The notes under the pieces were generated by a model. It saw nothing but the letters and a program-made list of their open reading frames with translations. It had not been told where the DNA came from and searched no databases. From NCBI GenBank assembly GCA_045106955.1, contig JBGCFO010000001.1, forward strand, positions 1 to 64,000: a stretch of 64,000 bases of DNA, read 5' to 3'. Made by a program: the position numbers and the translations under genes. Of this stretch, positions 21,501 to 30,805 are shown piece by piece (the first letter of the stretch is position 1; every line of letters starts with the position of its first letter). Origin of the DNA: JBGCFO01 sp045106955. Its GTDB lineage: Bacteria; Pseudomonadota; Alphaproteobacteria; Rickettsiales; Rickettsiaceae.

Positions 21501-24500
21501 AGCAGATTAATGTTAATGGTGCTGCTATGACTGCAGGTAATGTTGATTTTGTTTTAAGTGATTCTAATACTGCAAATAGTCTTTTTCAAGATATACCACT
21601 TACACTAGGGGGTATTAATGCTGCTCAATTAACATTAAATGTTAATGGAAATATTGCCAAATTTAATACTCAAGCAATGAATTTTGGTAATATTAAATCA
21701 TCAATAAAATTCATATCAGATGACAATGGCCCTTATCAAATAACTCTTAATAATGATTTAGATGCTAATGCTGCCAATAAAAACTCATTGTATTTTCAAG
21801 GAGGAACAACTGCAGCTAATTTATTAACATTTAATGCGAATGTCGGCGAAAAGATTGGTAATGCAAATGCTTTTGGCAATATTTATTCTACCGGCCATGT
21901 TGCTATTGATAATATCTTAACAGTTAAGGCTAACGCCTTATCAGTAGGACATGGTGTTTTGACTGATTTCAATGGGGTATTAGCAGAGAATGCTACATTC
22001 ACTATTGAAGGCGAAGAGGATAAAACTGCGAGTTTTGTTGTTGATCCTCATGGTAATCAAGATATTAAAGGTGGATTGCTTAAAAATAATTCATCCTTAG
22101 TTTTAACAGATAAATCAAAAGCAGGAGCAGTAGCATTTACTTTGCAAGGCCATGTCACAGCAGATAAATCTGATGATATTGATAAACTTGGTGTAGTTGT
22201 AGTGAATTTTGCAAGTGTTGGATCTAAAATAAATTCAAATGCAGCTGAAACATTAGGCACTACAGCCAATCCAATTAGATTTGTTGTTCAACAATCTAAT
22301 TCTAGTGATATTCAATCTAAATTATTCGCAAGCAGGATAGATATAGGTGATAATAATCATTCTATCGACAATGATATTAAATTTAGCTATATTCAAAAAT
22401 TAAATGCTATTAAGTTTGTAAATGCTAAAACTGGAGCAGATTTACAACTTAATTTATTAGATAATGCTGATACTAGCATTGATTTTAATGGCTATGATGG
22501 TAAAATCACAGTTTTAAATGGCAGTAATACATTAACAGGTCAGGTGAAAGAGCAAGTGAGCGCTGATTATGGTTCTATTGCTTTAGAAGATGGCACATCA
22601 TTTGTTGGAAGTAATGATTCTGAGGTTAACTCTGCCGCTTCTCGTTTTAATGAAGTTAGTATAACAGATGATAATACATCTGTCTTTGGTGTTGTTTTAG
22701 CTAAGAAAGTTAGTCTTGCAGGAGCAGGAGGAGGAGCGATAACGGCTTCAATTGGTAGTATGGAGCATGCAACATATATTTCTGGCGTTCTTGATGGCAC
22801 TCTGGATGGAGATACAGTCAAATTTATAGGTAAAACAAATATTAAAGGCGCAGTTGGAGAAACTCAAAGCTTAAAATTAATGTTACAGCCAGAATCTGAC
22901 ACAAGTTTACAATCTGATGTTAAAGGCGCAGTTACTTTTGTAGCTCATGGCACATCTCGTCCAATTAAATTATCTCTACACAATACCACCGGTGATATTA
23001 CTATGCAAAATGCTAGTGATGACTTTACCTTAACTGGAACGTTAACAGGCAGTGTTAAAGATTCTGAGAAAGGAGCTCATTTTGCTCTGAAAAAAGATGC
23101 TAAAGTGACTAATGATGTAGAAGTTGGCAATACACTTATTTCAGGAATTATTGGAGGATCCTTAAAATCAGCAAGATCCACTCTTTCTGGTCATGCATCA
23201 GTTGGATCATTGGCTGATGGTACAAATGTTTCAGGTCTTAATGAGCAAAGTACGGGTAATAGCTTGACATTAACTAAAAGCAACGTAGAGCAAAAAGGCT
23301 CGCTGGAGTATTTAGAATTACTATCCATTCCTAATAATAATGATTTAACGATGAGCACTCTCATTGCTGATGTCGATGAGGTGAAAATCTTAAGTAATCA
23401 CAATCTAAACTTAACAAACGAGAAAAATAAATTTAAAAAATTTAATTTTAACTCAAAAAATGCAACCGTAACACTCAATGGTAATATCGCTAGCGTATTT
23501 AACGATCAAAACGATTTATCAAATACTTTAATTACTGGCGAAAAAGCTGTTTTTGGTAGTATTTATAATGTAAAAACTGTTAATATCACACATTCAACTA
23601 CAATTAACGGTAATGTAGAAGGAGTTAGAGCAATTAATGTTTCCGCTAGTAAGTCTTTAACTTTATCAGGTAGTACTGATATGCAAACCATTAAAGCCGG
23701 ATCCTTAAGTTTAGCATCTCAATCTATTTTAGATGTAGGTCAGAATGTAGAGTTACCTAAAATTACAGCTTTAGAAAATGGCAATGGCGATATTAAATTA
23801 AAAGGCTACACTGCTTTAACTGACATAGGAAGCATTGATAAAAAAGTCAAAAAACTCTCTTTTACTAATAATTTTAATTCTTACGATATGCATGTCTATG
23901 CACAAGAGGGTAATAAATCTGTATCCTTGTATCTGAATGAATTTGATTTAGGGGATAAGAATAGCTTAATATTGGAGGGAGACACTAATTTATTTTCCGA
24001 GAGAATTGTAGGGACTTCTAATATTATAGATCTTGATCTTTATAAATTAAGTATTTCATCAGATGATGTCGCTTTAACAAATGCAGAAATTAAGACTAGA
24101 GTAGAAATTACTAACGATAAAATTGATACTGCTAAATACGGTACATTAAATGCATCTGATAGCACTACATTCGCTCTAAAAGGTAAAAGCACACTTGAAA
24201 TTAATAGTGATATTAGACTGGAAAGTGCTTCGGCAATGGTAAGTAGTGGAACAAAATATCAAATCTTCTCATCCCCATTTGAATTTTTAGAAATTAAATC
24301 AAATGATGCTAATAAATTTATTAAATGGTCATATGAAGGTGGCAGTATATTTGCTAGATGGGATACAAAAGCAGAGTCAGATAAAATAGATAAAAAGATA
24401 TCCAATGATTATAATCACAGCGCAGAAAACGGTATTGCTACAAATAGAATGATAATGAGCTCTTTGTCTGATCCTACCACAGATCAGGAAAAAAGCTTGT

Positions 24501-25606
24501 TTAAGGAATTTGGTGAAATGTCTATAGAAGTTAGAGAAAAAGCAATTTTAGCTATTACTGTTACACAAGATAATGATTATGCGATACATGAAATTCATCA
24601 AGCAGTGAATCCAATTAATCAATCTTTAGCTCTTAATACATCTGCGTTATTCGTACCTCTACCATCTAACGCATCTCCTGTTGCTCCTGCTGCTAGTGCG
24701 GTAGAACAATTTGTTGGCGCTTATGGTGTTTCTGCGGGTCAAGGAGATGTAGCTACGGATAAGATTTTATGGGCACGTCCATTCGCTTCGTTTGGTCGTC
24801 AAGGGCAAAAAGCTAACACGCCAGGTTATCGTTTAAAGGCGCATGGCATCACTGTTGGCTTTGACTATGTTCCAGTTGGAAGTGGTATAGCTATGGGTGC
24901 ATCTTTATCAGCTTCGCATGCTAAAGTTAAACAAAGAAGCTATAAGGAAGGTTCTCATTCTAACATTGAGGATTTCTCAGCAGCTCTTTATGGGTCCGCT
25001 AGATTGTTTAATAGCCCAGTATTTACTCAATTGTCATTAACTGGATCTTCTGGTAAGCAGCGTAACCATGACCTAAGGGTTATTAATGCTCAAGGCGATG
25101 TAGGGGTTGCAAGAAGTAATCCTCGTTATTCAACATTTGGTATGAATGCATATTTAGGCGCTTACTTTGAAAAAGGATTTATAAGTATCACTCCAAGGAC
25201 AGGTGTAGAATTTTTGTCTGAACACAAAGATAGTTATACAGAATCAGGAACTGCAAATAGTAATTTACGAGTAAAACCTAAAAGCAATAATAAAACTAAC
25301 TTAATGTTTGATTTGAAGCTTGGTATGACATGTCAGTTATATGATGATGTATCGATCACGCCAGAATTTACTTTAGGTATGAAATATCTGACGAATAATA
25401 AGAACAAATCTTCCACAGTATCGTTAGTTGATTCAACGAAATTTGCAAGCATTCCAGGCTCTAAACCAAGTCCAATGATGGCAATCGGAGGATTGTCAGT
25501 TACTATTAATCAAAATCAGTTTAACTATGGTATTGAGTATAATATTAATGCTCAGAAGAAGTTTTTGGTTAACACAGTATCTATCTTCGCTAAATATAAC
25601 ATTTAA
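18545..25606 (+). CDS. Giant Sca/rOmp-like autotransporter surface protein
   Basis: This 2353-residue protein has an extended N-terminal signal: a charged stretch of about 35 residues, then SLLLAGVATMAIGFAGNVSA before the likely cleavage near residue 59. The passenger (about 60-2050) is rich in Asn, Asp, Gly, Ala and Thr. It has Gly-rich blocks such as GGTGGAGG and GGAGGAGG near residues 245-350 and long beta-helix-like repetition, with no Cys that I can see. The last 280 residues (from about ILWARPFASFG, 2072) form an autotransporter beta-barrel. Rickettsial rOmpA, rOmpB and Sca proteins share this plan and act in adhesion, invasion and surface-layer formation. Function here is inferred from architecture. 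A strong terminator follows, so it is monocistronic. Confidence 0.9.
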   Translation: MKFKTNNKSTIQDEFANKTLLQNSSSIFTSVANFPKFKSLLLAGVATMAIGFAGNVSADTLDIAGHGADLSLAAGASGLTNAGVAVSFQDKDSLVVNANTTIDTGGNIGSGGIAPGLGTATIASLDMNGNDVTLEVQDNVIISNLIDNGGGGHDFTLAFKRDDNNSNTVVFTDVVNDVINDFIITSGIGANGQDIESKVRFDGNIKVTNDFKVENIAGDANALNNGGNAKFTSEYQALEADSIKISAIGGTGSDNVGPGGGVGGNLAIKDTFQGAVKTTKNIEISATGGTGGAGGFAVAGKDGGAGGNVNLEQRFEDELQAENGLNISVIGGAGGAGGGLSKDGGGGKAVATVDFQGNVNVSGNNFAIKANLGTQNGALQKADADLNVIFGGGEVNVDGQQIDLNNSTATLKLTVDSEAFKAEDYNLNNKTIFKSINANGIFVNATGKNNALVVNTNAQFDEGGKFSVLSIPTIEINDANYNGVAHGAIMEVGPSDTGINADVNVAGAVTLNNADSTLKFNMNLNAGNKEIQFGKNVTSANNSYGILDFNIANGLNALTITNDKVALVLGDTKSLNELRFTGNNIANKFTVFNQSTANDLTINLNSIIIDTLGTVTFQDSNNANVPAGLLLNTEGGAGSRIEFGENASNGSTILEFNLNDNVAAVNLKFEDLIGSEKAQKIIIGGDKTTGNNGIKLSFESNGKKEITLDNNWHFNATGASPDVLNFSTNANAAGDAQLNLTLTGDLDANAPAAGAANPSLSLSSNAFVANNATINIRSDVNGTVRTIGNVLQWKEINFNLDYLALAAVRSSLIDVSSDIEFGNQPINITGGATNAFDGMAIFRNRTILENNKQLTITSNNANDVTVYMRIKQNAADGSVKINNNNTTDIAFATQESNLILSPYDGDGVAGNANHTEYKLMNNFDPGNPNLAQLKLVATEKNVKLDMNGYSLGMNAANKLNSFDVSGDGIGADKGQVILGGADGNAKQINVNGAAMTAGNVDFVLSDSNTANSLFQDIPLTLGGINAAQLTLNVNGNIAKFNTQAMNFGNIKSSIKFISDDNGPYQITLNNDLDANAANKNSLYFQGGTTAANLLTFNANVGEKIGNANAFGNIYSTGHVAIDNILTVKANALSVGHGVLTDFNGVLAENATFTIEGEEDKTASFVVDPHGNQDIKGGLLKNNSSLVLTDKSKAGAVAFTLQGHVTADKSDDIDKLGVVVVNFASVGSKINSNAAETLGTTANPIRFVVQQSNSSDIQSKLFASRIDIGDNNHSIDNDIKFSYIQKLNAIKFVNAKTGADLQLNLLDNADTSIDFNGYDGKITVLNGSNTLTGQVKEQVSADYGSIALEDGTSFVGSNDSEVNSAASRFNEVSITDDNTSVFGVVLAKKVSLAGAGGGAITASIGSMEHATYISGVLDGTLDGDTVKFIGKTNIKGAVGETQSLKLMLQPESDTSLQSDVKGAVTFVAHGTSRPIKLSLHNTTGDITMQNASDDFTLTGTLTGSVKDSEKGAHFALKKDAKVTNDVEVGNTLISGIIGGSLKSARSTLSGHASVGSLADGTNVSGLNEQSTGNSLTLTKSNVEQKGSLEYLELLSIPNNNDLTMSTLIADVDEVKILSNHNLNLTNEKNKFKKFNFNSKNATVTLNGNIASVFNDQNDLSNTLITGEKAVFGSIYNVKTVNITHSTTINGNVEGVRAINVSASKSLTLSGSTDMQTIKAGSLSLASQSILDVGQNVELPKITALENGNGDIKLKGYTALTDIGSIDKKVKKLSFTNNFNSYDMHVYAQEGNKSVSLYLNEFDLGDKNSLILEGDTNLFSERIVGTSNIIDLDLYKLSISSDDVALTNAEIKTRVEITNDKIDTAKYGTLNASDSTTFALKGKSTLEINSDIRLESASAMVSSGTKYQIFSSPFEFLEIKSNDANKFIKWSYEGGSIFARWDTKAESDKIDKKISNDYNHSAENGIATNRMIMSSLSDPTTDQEKSLFKEFGEMSIEVREKAILAITVTQDNDYAIHEIHQAVNPINQSLALNTSALFVPLPSNASPVAPAASAVEQFVGAYGVSAGQGDVATDKILWARPFASFGRQGQKANTPGYRLKAHGITVGFDYVPVGSGIAMGASLSASHAKVKQRSYKEGSHSNIEDFSAALYGSARLFNSPVFTQLSLTGSSGKQRNHDLRVINAQGDVGVARSNPRYSTFGMNAYLGAYFEKGFISITPRTGVEFLSEHKDSYTESGTANSNLRVKPKSNNKTNLMFDLKLGMTCQLYDDVSITPEFTLGMKYLTNNKNKSSTVSLVDSTKFASIPGSKPSPMMAIGGLSVTINQNQFNYGIEYNINAQKKFLVNTVSIFAKYNI

Positions 25607-25640
25607 CACTGTTTAATTAGTTAAAGATCAATCTAACAAG

Positions 25641-25671
25641 CAACCTCTTATATTAAGGGGTTGTTTTTTTA
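25641..25671 (+). terminator. Rho-independent terminator after the autotransporter gene
   Basis: CAACCTCTT pairs with AAGGGGTTG (nine pairs, one G-T) around a short loop and is followed at once by a run of seven T. It starts 34 bases after the stop codon. Confidence 0.9.
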
Positions 25672-25765
25672 TTTAGTAGATAAAAAACATATTTGAGGTT
25701 TATTTTTAATGAGATATAAGATATGATTCTTGTTCAATATTTATTAAATTAAATTGGAGCGATAA

Positions 25766-26458
25766 ATGACTAATAATTTTCCTTATAAAGTTCTTGATCT
25801 TACGCATAAGATAGATAATGACACTAAATCTTGGCATGGATCTTGTGGCTTTACTCAGAACACGACTGTGGAGTACGACGATTGCACAACAGATGTTAAA
25901 TTTCGTATACAAGAAATTAACATGCATGCTGGCGTTGGAACTCATATCGACGCGCCTGGTCATATTATTAGAGGTGGTGCAATGGTAGGAGATTTCGAAT
26001 TGGAAAGCTTAGTTCGCCCTTGCATTCGTATTGACGCTTCTAATGGAGTGAATGCTAACTCTCAATTATCGGCTGATGATATTTTGGTATTTGAAAAGGA
26101 GTATGGCAAAGTTCAAGATGGTAGTTTTTTTCTTGTTTGTACTAGCTGGGATCGTCATTGGAGTGATCCAGAAAAATATCAAAACAAGCTTCAGTTTCCT
26201 AGTGTTACTGAAGATGCAGCATTATTATTACTTGAAAGAAATATTGCTGGACTTGGCATTGATACAATGAGTCCAGATTGTCCCGCAAGTGGATATCCAG
26301 TGCATAAACATTTACTTGGAGCTGGAAAATATATAGTGGAGAATATTACAAATGCAAAGAGTTTGCCGCCAGTTGGAAGTTTTAGCATGAGCTTGCCTAT
26401 TAATGGTAGGAATTTAACTGAAGCACCTGTGCGATTAGTAGGGTTGATTAAACATTAA
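25766..26458 (+). CDS. Cyclase-family (kynurenine formamidase-like) metal hydrolase
   Basis: The 230-residue protein belongs to the Cyclase family (PF04199), which includes bacterial kynurenine formamidase KynB and other amidohydrolases. The signature metal site is HAGVGTHIDAPGH (His54, His60, Asp62, His66 as likely ligands), preceded by LDLTHKID. FLVCTSWDRHW and the C-terminal GLGIDTMSPD are also family traits. GGAG precedes the ATG at good distance. The substrate cannot be read from sequence, since other kynurenine pathway genes are not nearby. Its 3' end overlaps the antiporter gene on the other strand by four bases. Confidence 0.85.
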   Translation: MTNNFPYKVLDLTHKIDNDTKSWHGSCGFTQNTTVEYDDCTTDVKFRIQEINMHAGVGTHIDAPGHIIRGGAMVGDFELESLVRPCIRIDASNGVNANSQLSADDILVFEKEYGKVQDGSFFLVCTSWDRHWSDPEKYQNKLQFPSVTEDAALLLLERNIAGLGIDTMSPDCPASGYPVHKHLLGAGKYIVENITNAKSLPPVGSFSMSLPINGRNLTEAPVRLVGLIKH

Positions 26459-27975
26459 ATTATTCCAAATAATAATGGTTTAATCAGCGCTAATAAAATC
26501 CAAAAAAAGATTACACAAACCAGGCATGTGAATATACTTATATACATAGAATGTGGCATTGTTTTTTTGCTGAGATTAATGTTGATGGATTCTGTTGTTA
26601 TATATTGATCATTTAAGTGATTTATATGACTGGTTTGCGTTGTGTCTCCGTACATATGTATTATAACTTTTATGAAGTAGTATGTAGAACACATTCCGCT
26701 AAATATTAACGCAAAGATTACTACATAGTTTTCTGTATTAATTGATGCTGAAATGATATAAAATTTACTAACAAATCCAGCTAGTATTGGCACTCCAATT
26801 AATGACAATCCAGCTATTACAACACTAATACTAAGAAATTTATTATGTTTGGCAATTCCAGTTAATTGAGTAATAGTTTTGATCGAAAATAGACTATAAA
26901 TTGCGCCAAATCCATAAAATAAGGTTATTTTAGTAAACGAATGCGATAACATATGAAGTATCGCTGCAATCATGGATTGTTTTGTAAACAAAAAAGCGCT
27001 CATTAAAGCCATATTAAGTTGGTTAATGGTAGAATATGCTAGCATATTTTTGATATTATTGGTTTTGATTGCCATATATGCACTATATACTATTGTTATA
27101 ATTGGAAAGTAAATAATCCAGTTAATCTCGGTAAAGATTGAATGTAGATATTGTAATCCAAAGATAGATAGGATGATTTTGAAGATGCAGAATAATCCGC
27201 TTTTAACAACTATGATGGCGTGGAGTAGGGCGCTGACAGGATAGCTAGCTATCATTGCTTTTGGTAGCCAGCTATGAACTGGGTATATCGCAGCTTTGCT
27301 AATTCCAAATATAAACATTAGAAGTAGAACTATACTGGTATTTCGCGAGAAATACTGCTCAACAAAACCATAGCTTATAAAGTTTCCGTGCCCAACAAAA
27401 CAATATATTATTATTATCGCCGGCAAAAACAGCGCTAAGCTAGTTATCATAAGCATTTTGATATAATGAGAGATTGAAGATTCTGTGTTATTAGATCTTA
27501 CATGTAATATGAGGGATAACGTAGAAAGCGTCAGTATTTCATATGAGATAAACATAGTGATTAGATTTGCAGATAATGCAATAAATATACCGCATATAAC
27601 GCTTAAATTAATAAAGAATAAAAACCTGCCTTGATTAGAGATCTTGTTGATATCAAGATATCCAATTATATAAAGCAGTGCAACTTGCCATAATAAACCA
27701 ATCAGATTTAAGAATATTAACCCTAGATTATCAATATGAAGCGCAAGTGAATAGTTATGAAATCTATAAAATTCAATATAATCATCTTGAGTTATAAACG
27801 TAAGATTGATTTGTATGATATTTATAAAAAAAAGAGATGCTATGATCAATGTTAATATATTGCATATTTTTTTGTATTTATAAAATAACATTGGAACCAA
27901 GAGATTTGATAGTGCAATAATAAGCATATGAATGATATTTGCATTGTGCATATTATTGAGGATTTGTTGTGTCAT
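26455..27975 (-). CDS. NuoL/NuoM/MrpA-D-like proton-conducting antiporter subunit
   Basis: A 506-residue protein with about 14 membrane helices belongs to the NuoL/M/N-MrpA/D family. The hallmark ISKAAIYPVHSWLPKA and YPVSALLHAIIVVKSG segments (about residues 225-262) contain the Lys and His of the proton path. MLAYSTINQLN and LHMLSHSFTKITLFYGFG follow. It is the last gene of a six-gene Mrp-like operon and starts within the stop region of the gene before it (four-base overlap). Its NuoL-like core could replace the N-terminal part of MrpA, whose C-terminal part is a separate gene here. That pairing is inference. Confidence 0.85.
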   Translation of the reverse strand: MTQQILNNMHNANIIHMLIIALSNLLVPMLFYKYKKICNILTLIIASLFFINIIQINLTFITQDDYIEFYRFHNYSLALHIDNLGLIFLNLIGLLWQVALLYIIGYLDINKISNQGRFLFFINLSVICGIFIALSANLITMFISYEILTLSTLSLILHVRSNNTESSISHYIKMLMITSLALFLPAIIIIYCFVGHGNFISYGFVEQYFSRNTSIVLLLMFIFGISKAAIYPVHSWLPKAMIASYPVSALLHAIIVVKSGLFCIFKIILSIFGLQYLHSIFTEINWIIYFPIITIVYSAYMAIKTNNIKNMLAYSTINQLNMALMSAFLFTKQSMIAAILHMLSHSFTKITLFYGFGAIYSLFSIKTITQLTGIAKHNKFLSISVVIAGLSLIGVPILAGFVSKFYIISASINTENYVVIFALIFSGMCSTYYFIKVIIHMYGDTTQTSHINHLNDQYITTESININLSKKTMPHSMYISIFTCLVCVIFFWILLALIKPLLFGII

Positions 27976-29387
27976 ATTGATATTTGACTAAAGATGTTGC
28001 TATTAATAACAAAAAGCATTGCAAATTGTATAGAGATTATACAGGCTAATGCCCAAGTGTCAGTATATAGATGCCTATAATTACAAAATATGTATTTAGT
28101 AAATTTATAGTAATATAATAATGCAGCTGTAAATCCTAACATAGCAATTATAAATGCTGTAAACATGCTATTTTGTATGAGGTTTTCTAGTATTTTGATT
28201 TTAATTAAGAATGCTGCGCTTAAAGGCAATCCGGCGCTAGATATAACAATCAATGCTATCAATATCCCAGATAAACGATGTTTGTGTTTTATTTCAGGAA
28301 TATTTTCTGTATAAGCAATAATTGTAAATAACGCTAATTTATTTATACCATCGATAATTAACAATGCTATTACAATGTTTAAATTGTAAATATATGGCAC
28401 TAATAGAATTATATACCCTATTTGTATTGCAGATGAATATACTACGATTTTCTTTAAGTTGTTGGTTAAAAGAGTCATTATTGTGCAAGCTATGATTGTA
28501 GCAAATGCAATAATAGTGAATAGTTTGGTGATAATTGGTTGAAAATGTTGATAGTCAATTGTGTAATACAAAAATCGAATCATAATATATGATCCAATCA
28601 CTCCTGAAATTGGGGCGATATATGTTAGCATAATTGATGGCGTAGAGATATAAGAACGTATCATCCAAAAGTGCATAGGAAAGCATGCTATTTTAAGCAT
28701 AGATCCTGTCAAGAAAAATGCAATACTGCCAAGTAATACTTTCGAATTGCCTTGTTGAGCGACTAAGCTTTGTATGTCAGTGATGTTTAAGCTTCCAGTG
28801 AAGCTGATTAAAAACCCAATAGCAATAAGTATCATCGTCGCTCCAATTGTACCTAACATCAAATAATCAAAAGCTCCAACCTGCGCTCTCTGATGATCGC
28901 CTTGGGCCATTAATACGTAAGTTGCAAGAGAAGAGATTTCAATGAATACATACATATTGAATAAATCGTTGGTACTTAATATTCCAATGTATCCAGCATG
29001 AGCAAATAATAATATTGCATAGAAGATGTTACAGTATTTTGTATGAATGTACTGCAGTATGTTGGCTTTGAGTATTTTGTGATTAAATAAGAGAAAAAAC
29101 AGTATGACAATATTGATATAGAATATAAACACTTGGCTTAAAATATCTGTTCTATATTCTATACCGATTGGCGCAGGCCAATTACCAAGTGCGTAGTAAT
29201 GAATATGATGATTTTGAATAAAATATATGCCAAATGCTGAGATAGCAGTTGTTATTAATGTTGCAATAATAGCAAAAGCTTTTAAGTAGAGTGAATTGAT
29301 GTTAATCATGAACGCTGTGCAAATAGCGCAGAAAAATGGCAATAAGATTTGCAATATCGAAAAATGATTATTTAAAATTTCCATCAT
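27972..29387 (-). CDS. mrpD: MrpD-like antiporter subunit
   Basis: A 471-residue, about 14-helix protein of the same NuoM/N-MrpD family. It shows NDLFNMYVFIEISSLATYVLMA, GSMLKIACFPMHFWMIRSYISTPSIMLTYIAP and YSSAIQIGYIIL, which correspond to the proton-channel helices. The Lys in MLKIACFPMH is kept, while the usual WLP-A and HA motifs are altered (FWMIRSYISTP), so it is more divergent than the downstream paralogue. It overlaps its neighbours by four bases on each side (mrpC stop, next gene start), showing tight operon coupling. Confidence 0.85.
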   Translation of the reverse strand: MMEILNNHFSILQILLPFFCAICTAFMININSLYLKAFAIIATLITTAISAFGIYFIQNHHIHYYALGNWPAPIGIEYRTDILSQVFIFYINIVILFFLLFNHKILKANILQYIHTKYCNIFYAILLFAHAGYIGILSTNDLFNMYVFIEISSLATYVLMAQGDHQRAQVGAFDYLMLGTIGATMILIAIGFLISFTGSLNITDIQSLVAQQGNSKVLLGSIAFFLTGSMLKIACFPMHFWMIRSYISTPSIMLTYIAPISGVIGSYIMIRFLYYTIDYQHFQPIITKLFTIIAFATIIACTIMTLLTNNLKKIVVYSSAIQIGYIILLVPYIYNLNIVIALLIIDGINKLALFTIIAYTENIPEIKHKHRLSGILIALIVISSAGLPLSAAFLIKIKILENLIQNSMFTAFIIAMLGFTAALLYYYKFTKYIFCNYRHLYTDTWALACIISIQFAMLFVINSNIFSQISI

Positions 29388-29743
29388 AAATCTTCATTAT
29401 TATTGTTATGAATTTTGGCATTAATTGTAGCTTCAGAAATGCTATTATATTGATGATATATTCTATAAATTAGCGCTAAGCCCACGGATAATGTTGCAAA
29501 CCCTACTACAATTGCAGTTAACATTAAAACCTGAGGTAATGGACTTGAGTATATTCTATCGACTTGTTGATAAAACGGTGCAATTCCATCTTCTACTTTA
29601 CCAAGCGCAGTATAAAATACTAACACTGAGCCTTGCAATGTTCCAAGTCCAATGATTTTACGTATATAATTGTCGGAAGTTAACATTATATATAACCCAC
29701 TGAGAAATATTAATAAAGCGCAAAAATAAACAATAAAATACAT
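29384..29743 (-). CDS. mrpC: MrpC/NuoK-like antiporter subunit
   Basis: A 119-residue protein with three membrane helices, typical of MrpC/MnhC, the NuoK homologue in Mrp antiporters. The conserved GLGTLQGSVLVFYTALGK and PLPQVLMLTAIVVGFATLSVGLAL segments are present. The helix-3 stretch with LPQVLMLTAIVVG is the family signature. It lies between mrpB and mrpD. Confidence 0.9.
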   Translation of the reverse strand: MYFIVYFCALLIFLSGLYIMLTSDNYIRKIIGLGTLQGSVLVFYTALGKVEDGIAPFYQQVDRIYSSPLPQVLMLTAIVVGFATLSVGLALIYRIYHQYNSISEATINAKIHNNNNEDL

Positions 29744-29764
29744 ATCTTTATCTCATGGTTTGCA

Positions 29765-30184
29765 TTATTCGTTGTTTAATTGCGAGTAAATTAGATGCAT
29801 TACAGATGCAACAGTTAATCCAATACCAAGCTCAACTGTAAAAATACCTCTATGTTGCCCTACAATTGAATCAGAAGAGAGCGATGCGTAGTTTAAATAA
29901 TTATCATTAAATATCAAAGATATTATTCCAGTTACAAAATATATAGATATGCCAATTGTTGCAGTGATAATAAGAACAGATGTTGAAAAATATTTTTTTA
30001 ATAATTCTGCATGAATTAGATCGATTGCAATTAAGCAAGAAGCAAAGATTACACCAGCTTGAAAACCACCTCCAGCAGAAACTTCCCCGTATAGTTGTAT
30101 ATATATTGCATATAAGATGATGTAAGGAGTGATAAATAAGGCTATCGATCTGACAATTATAAAGTTTTGTAATTTATTGCTCAA
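29765..30184 (-). CDS. mrpB: MrpB/MnhB-like antiporter subunit
   Basis: This 139-residue protein with four helices matches the MnhB domain. It shows ALFITPYIILYAIYIQLYGEVSAGGGFQAGVIFAS, where the conserved GE-SPGGGFQ-G motif of the family appears as GEVSAGGGFQAG, and a later RGIFTVELGIGLTVAS. It lies in the antiporter operon, 13 bases downstream of the DUF4040/MbhE gene. Confidence 0.9.
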   Translation of the reverse strand: MSNKLQNFIIVRSIALFITPYIILYAIYIQLYGEVSAGGGFQAGVIFASCLIAIDLIHAELLKKYFSTSVLIITATIGISIYFVTGIISLIFNDNYLNYASLSSDSIVGQHRGIFTVELGIGLTVASVMHLIYSQLNNE

Positions 30185-30197
30185 TTTCTCTTATTCT

Positions 30198-30803
30198 TTA
30201 ATTATCTTTCTTGTTTTGACATTTAGATAATATTAATACCACTGATAATCCAGCTATTAGTACTACAGATGTTTCGCCAAGTGTATCATATCCTCTGTAA
30301 CTTGCAAGAAGAGCTGCAACCATAGATGGTATATCTATTTCAAGCTTAGCATATTTTATATAATATTGACTTATATGGTTGTGAATAGCTGCATCAGATG
30401 ATCCATATGATGGAAGTTCTGCGCCAATAAAGATTAATACTAGACCTAAACAAATGCATAATATCAAAGCTAAGATGTGTTTTAAATAATAATGCTTTAA
30501 ATTTAAGAAGTTTAAGTAACTTTCGTTTTTATTTGAAGTTGTTCTAATAATATTTAGCAATACTGCCGTTGATAATGCGGCTCCTAAGGCAACTTCTGTC
30601 ATTGCAACATCTGGGGCATCCATTAACAAATAAGAGAGGCTGATTAATAAACTAAAGAACGACATTAGTATAACACTGCCAAGCAAATTATTAGTTGCAA
30701 CGAGCGCTATAGAGACTAATGCGAGCATAGATGAGATAATTATTAGTAATATTGTGGAGATACTAAAATCAATAGATCCAAATAAGGCAAACATTTCTGT
30801 CAT
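30198..30803 (-). CDS. MrpA C-terminal-like subunit (MbhD/DUF4040 plus MbhE domains)
   Basis: A 201-residue membrane protein joins two modules normally found at the C-terminus of MrpA. An MbhD/DUF4040 part has LLMDAPDVAMTEVALGAAL (around 60-80), and an MbhE part has LLASYRGYDTLGETSVVLIAGL near the end. In canonical Mrp systems these are fused behind a NuoL-like domain. Here they form a stand-alone gene and NuoL-like proteins are encoded separately downstream. It starts three bases after the mrpG stop. Confidence 0.82.
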   Translation of the reverse strand: MTEMFALFGSIDFSISTILLIIISSMLALVSIALVATNNLLGSVILMSFFSLLISLSYLLMDAPDVAMTEVALGAALSTAVLLNIIRTTSNKNESYLNFLNLKHYYLKHILALILCICLGLVLIFIGAELPSYGSSDAAIHNHISQYYIKYAKLEIDIPSMVAALLASYRGYDTLGETSVVLIAGLSVVLILSKCQNKKDN

Positions 30804-30805
30804 TT

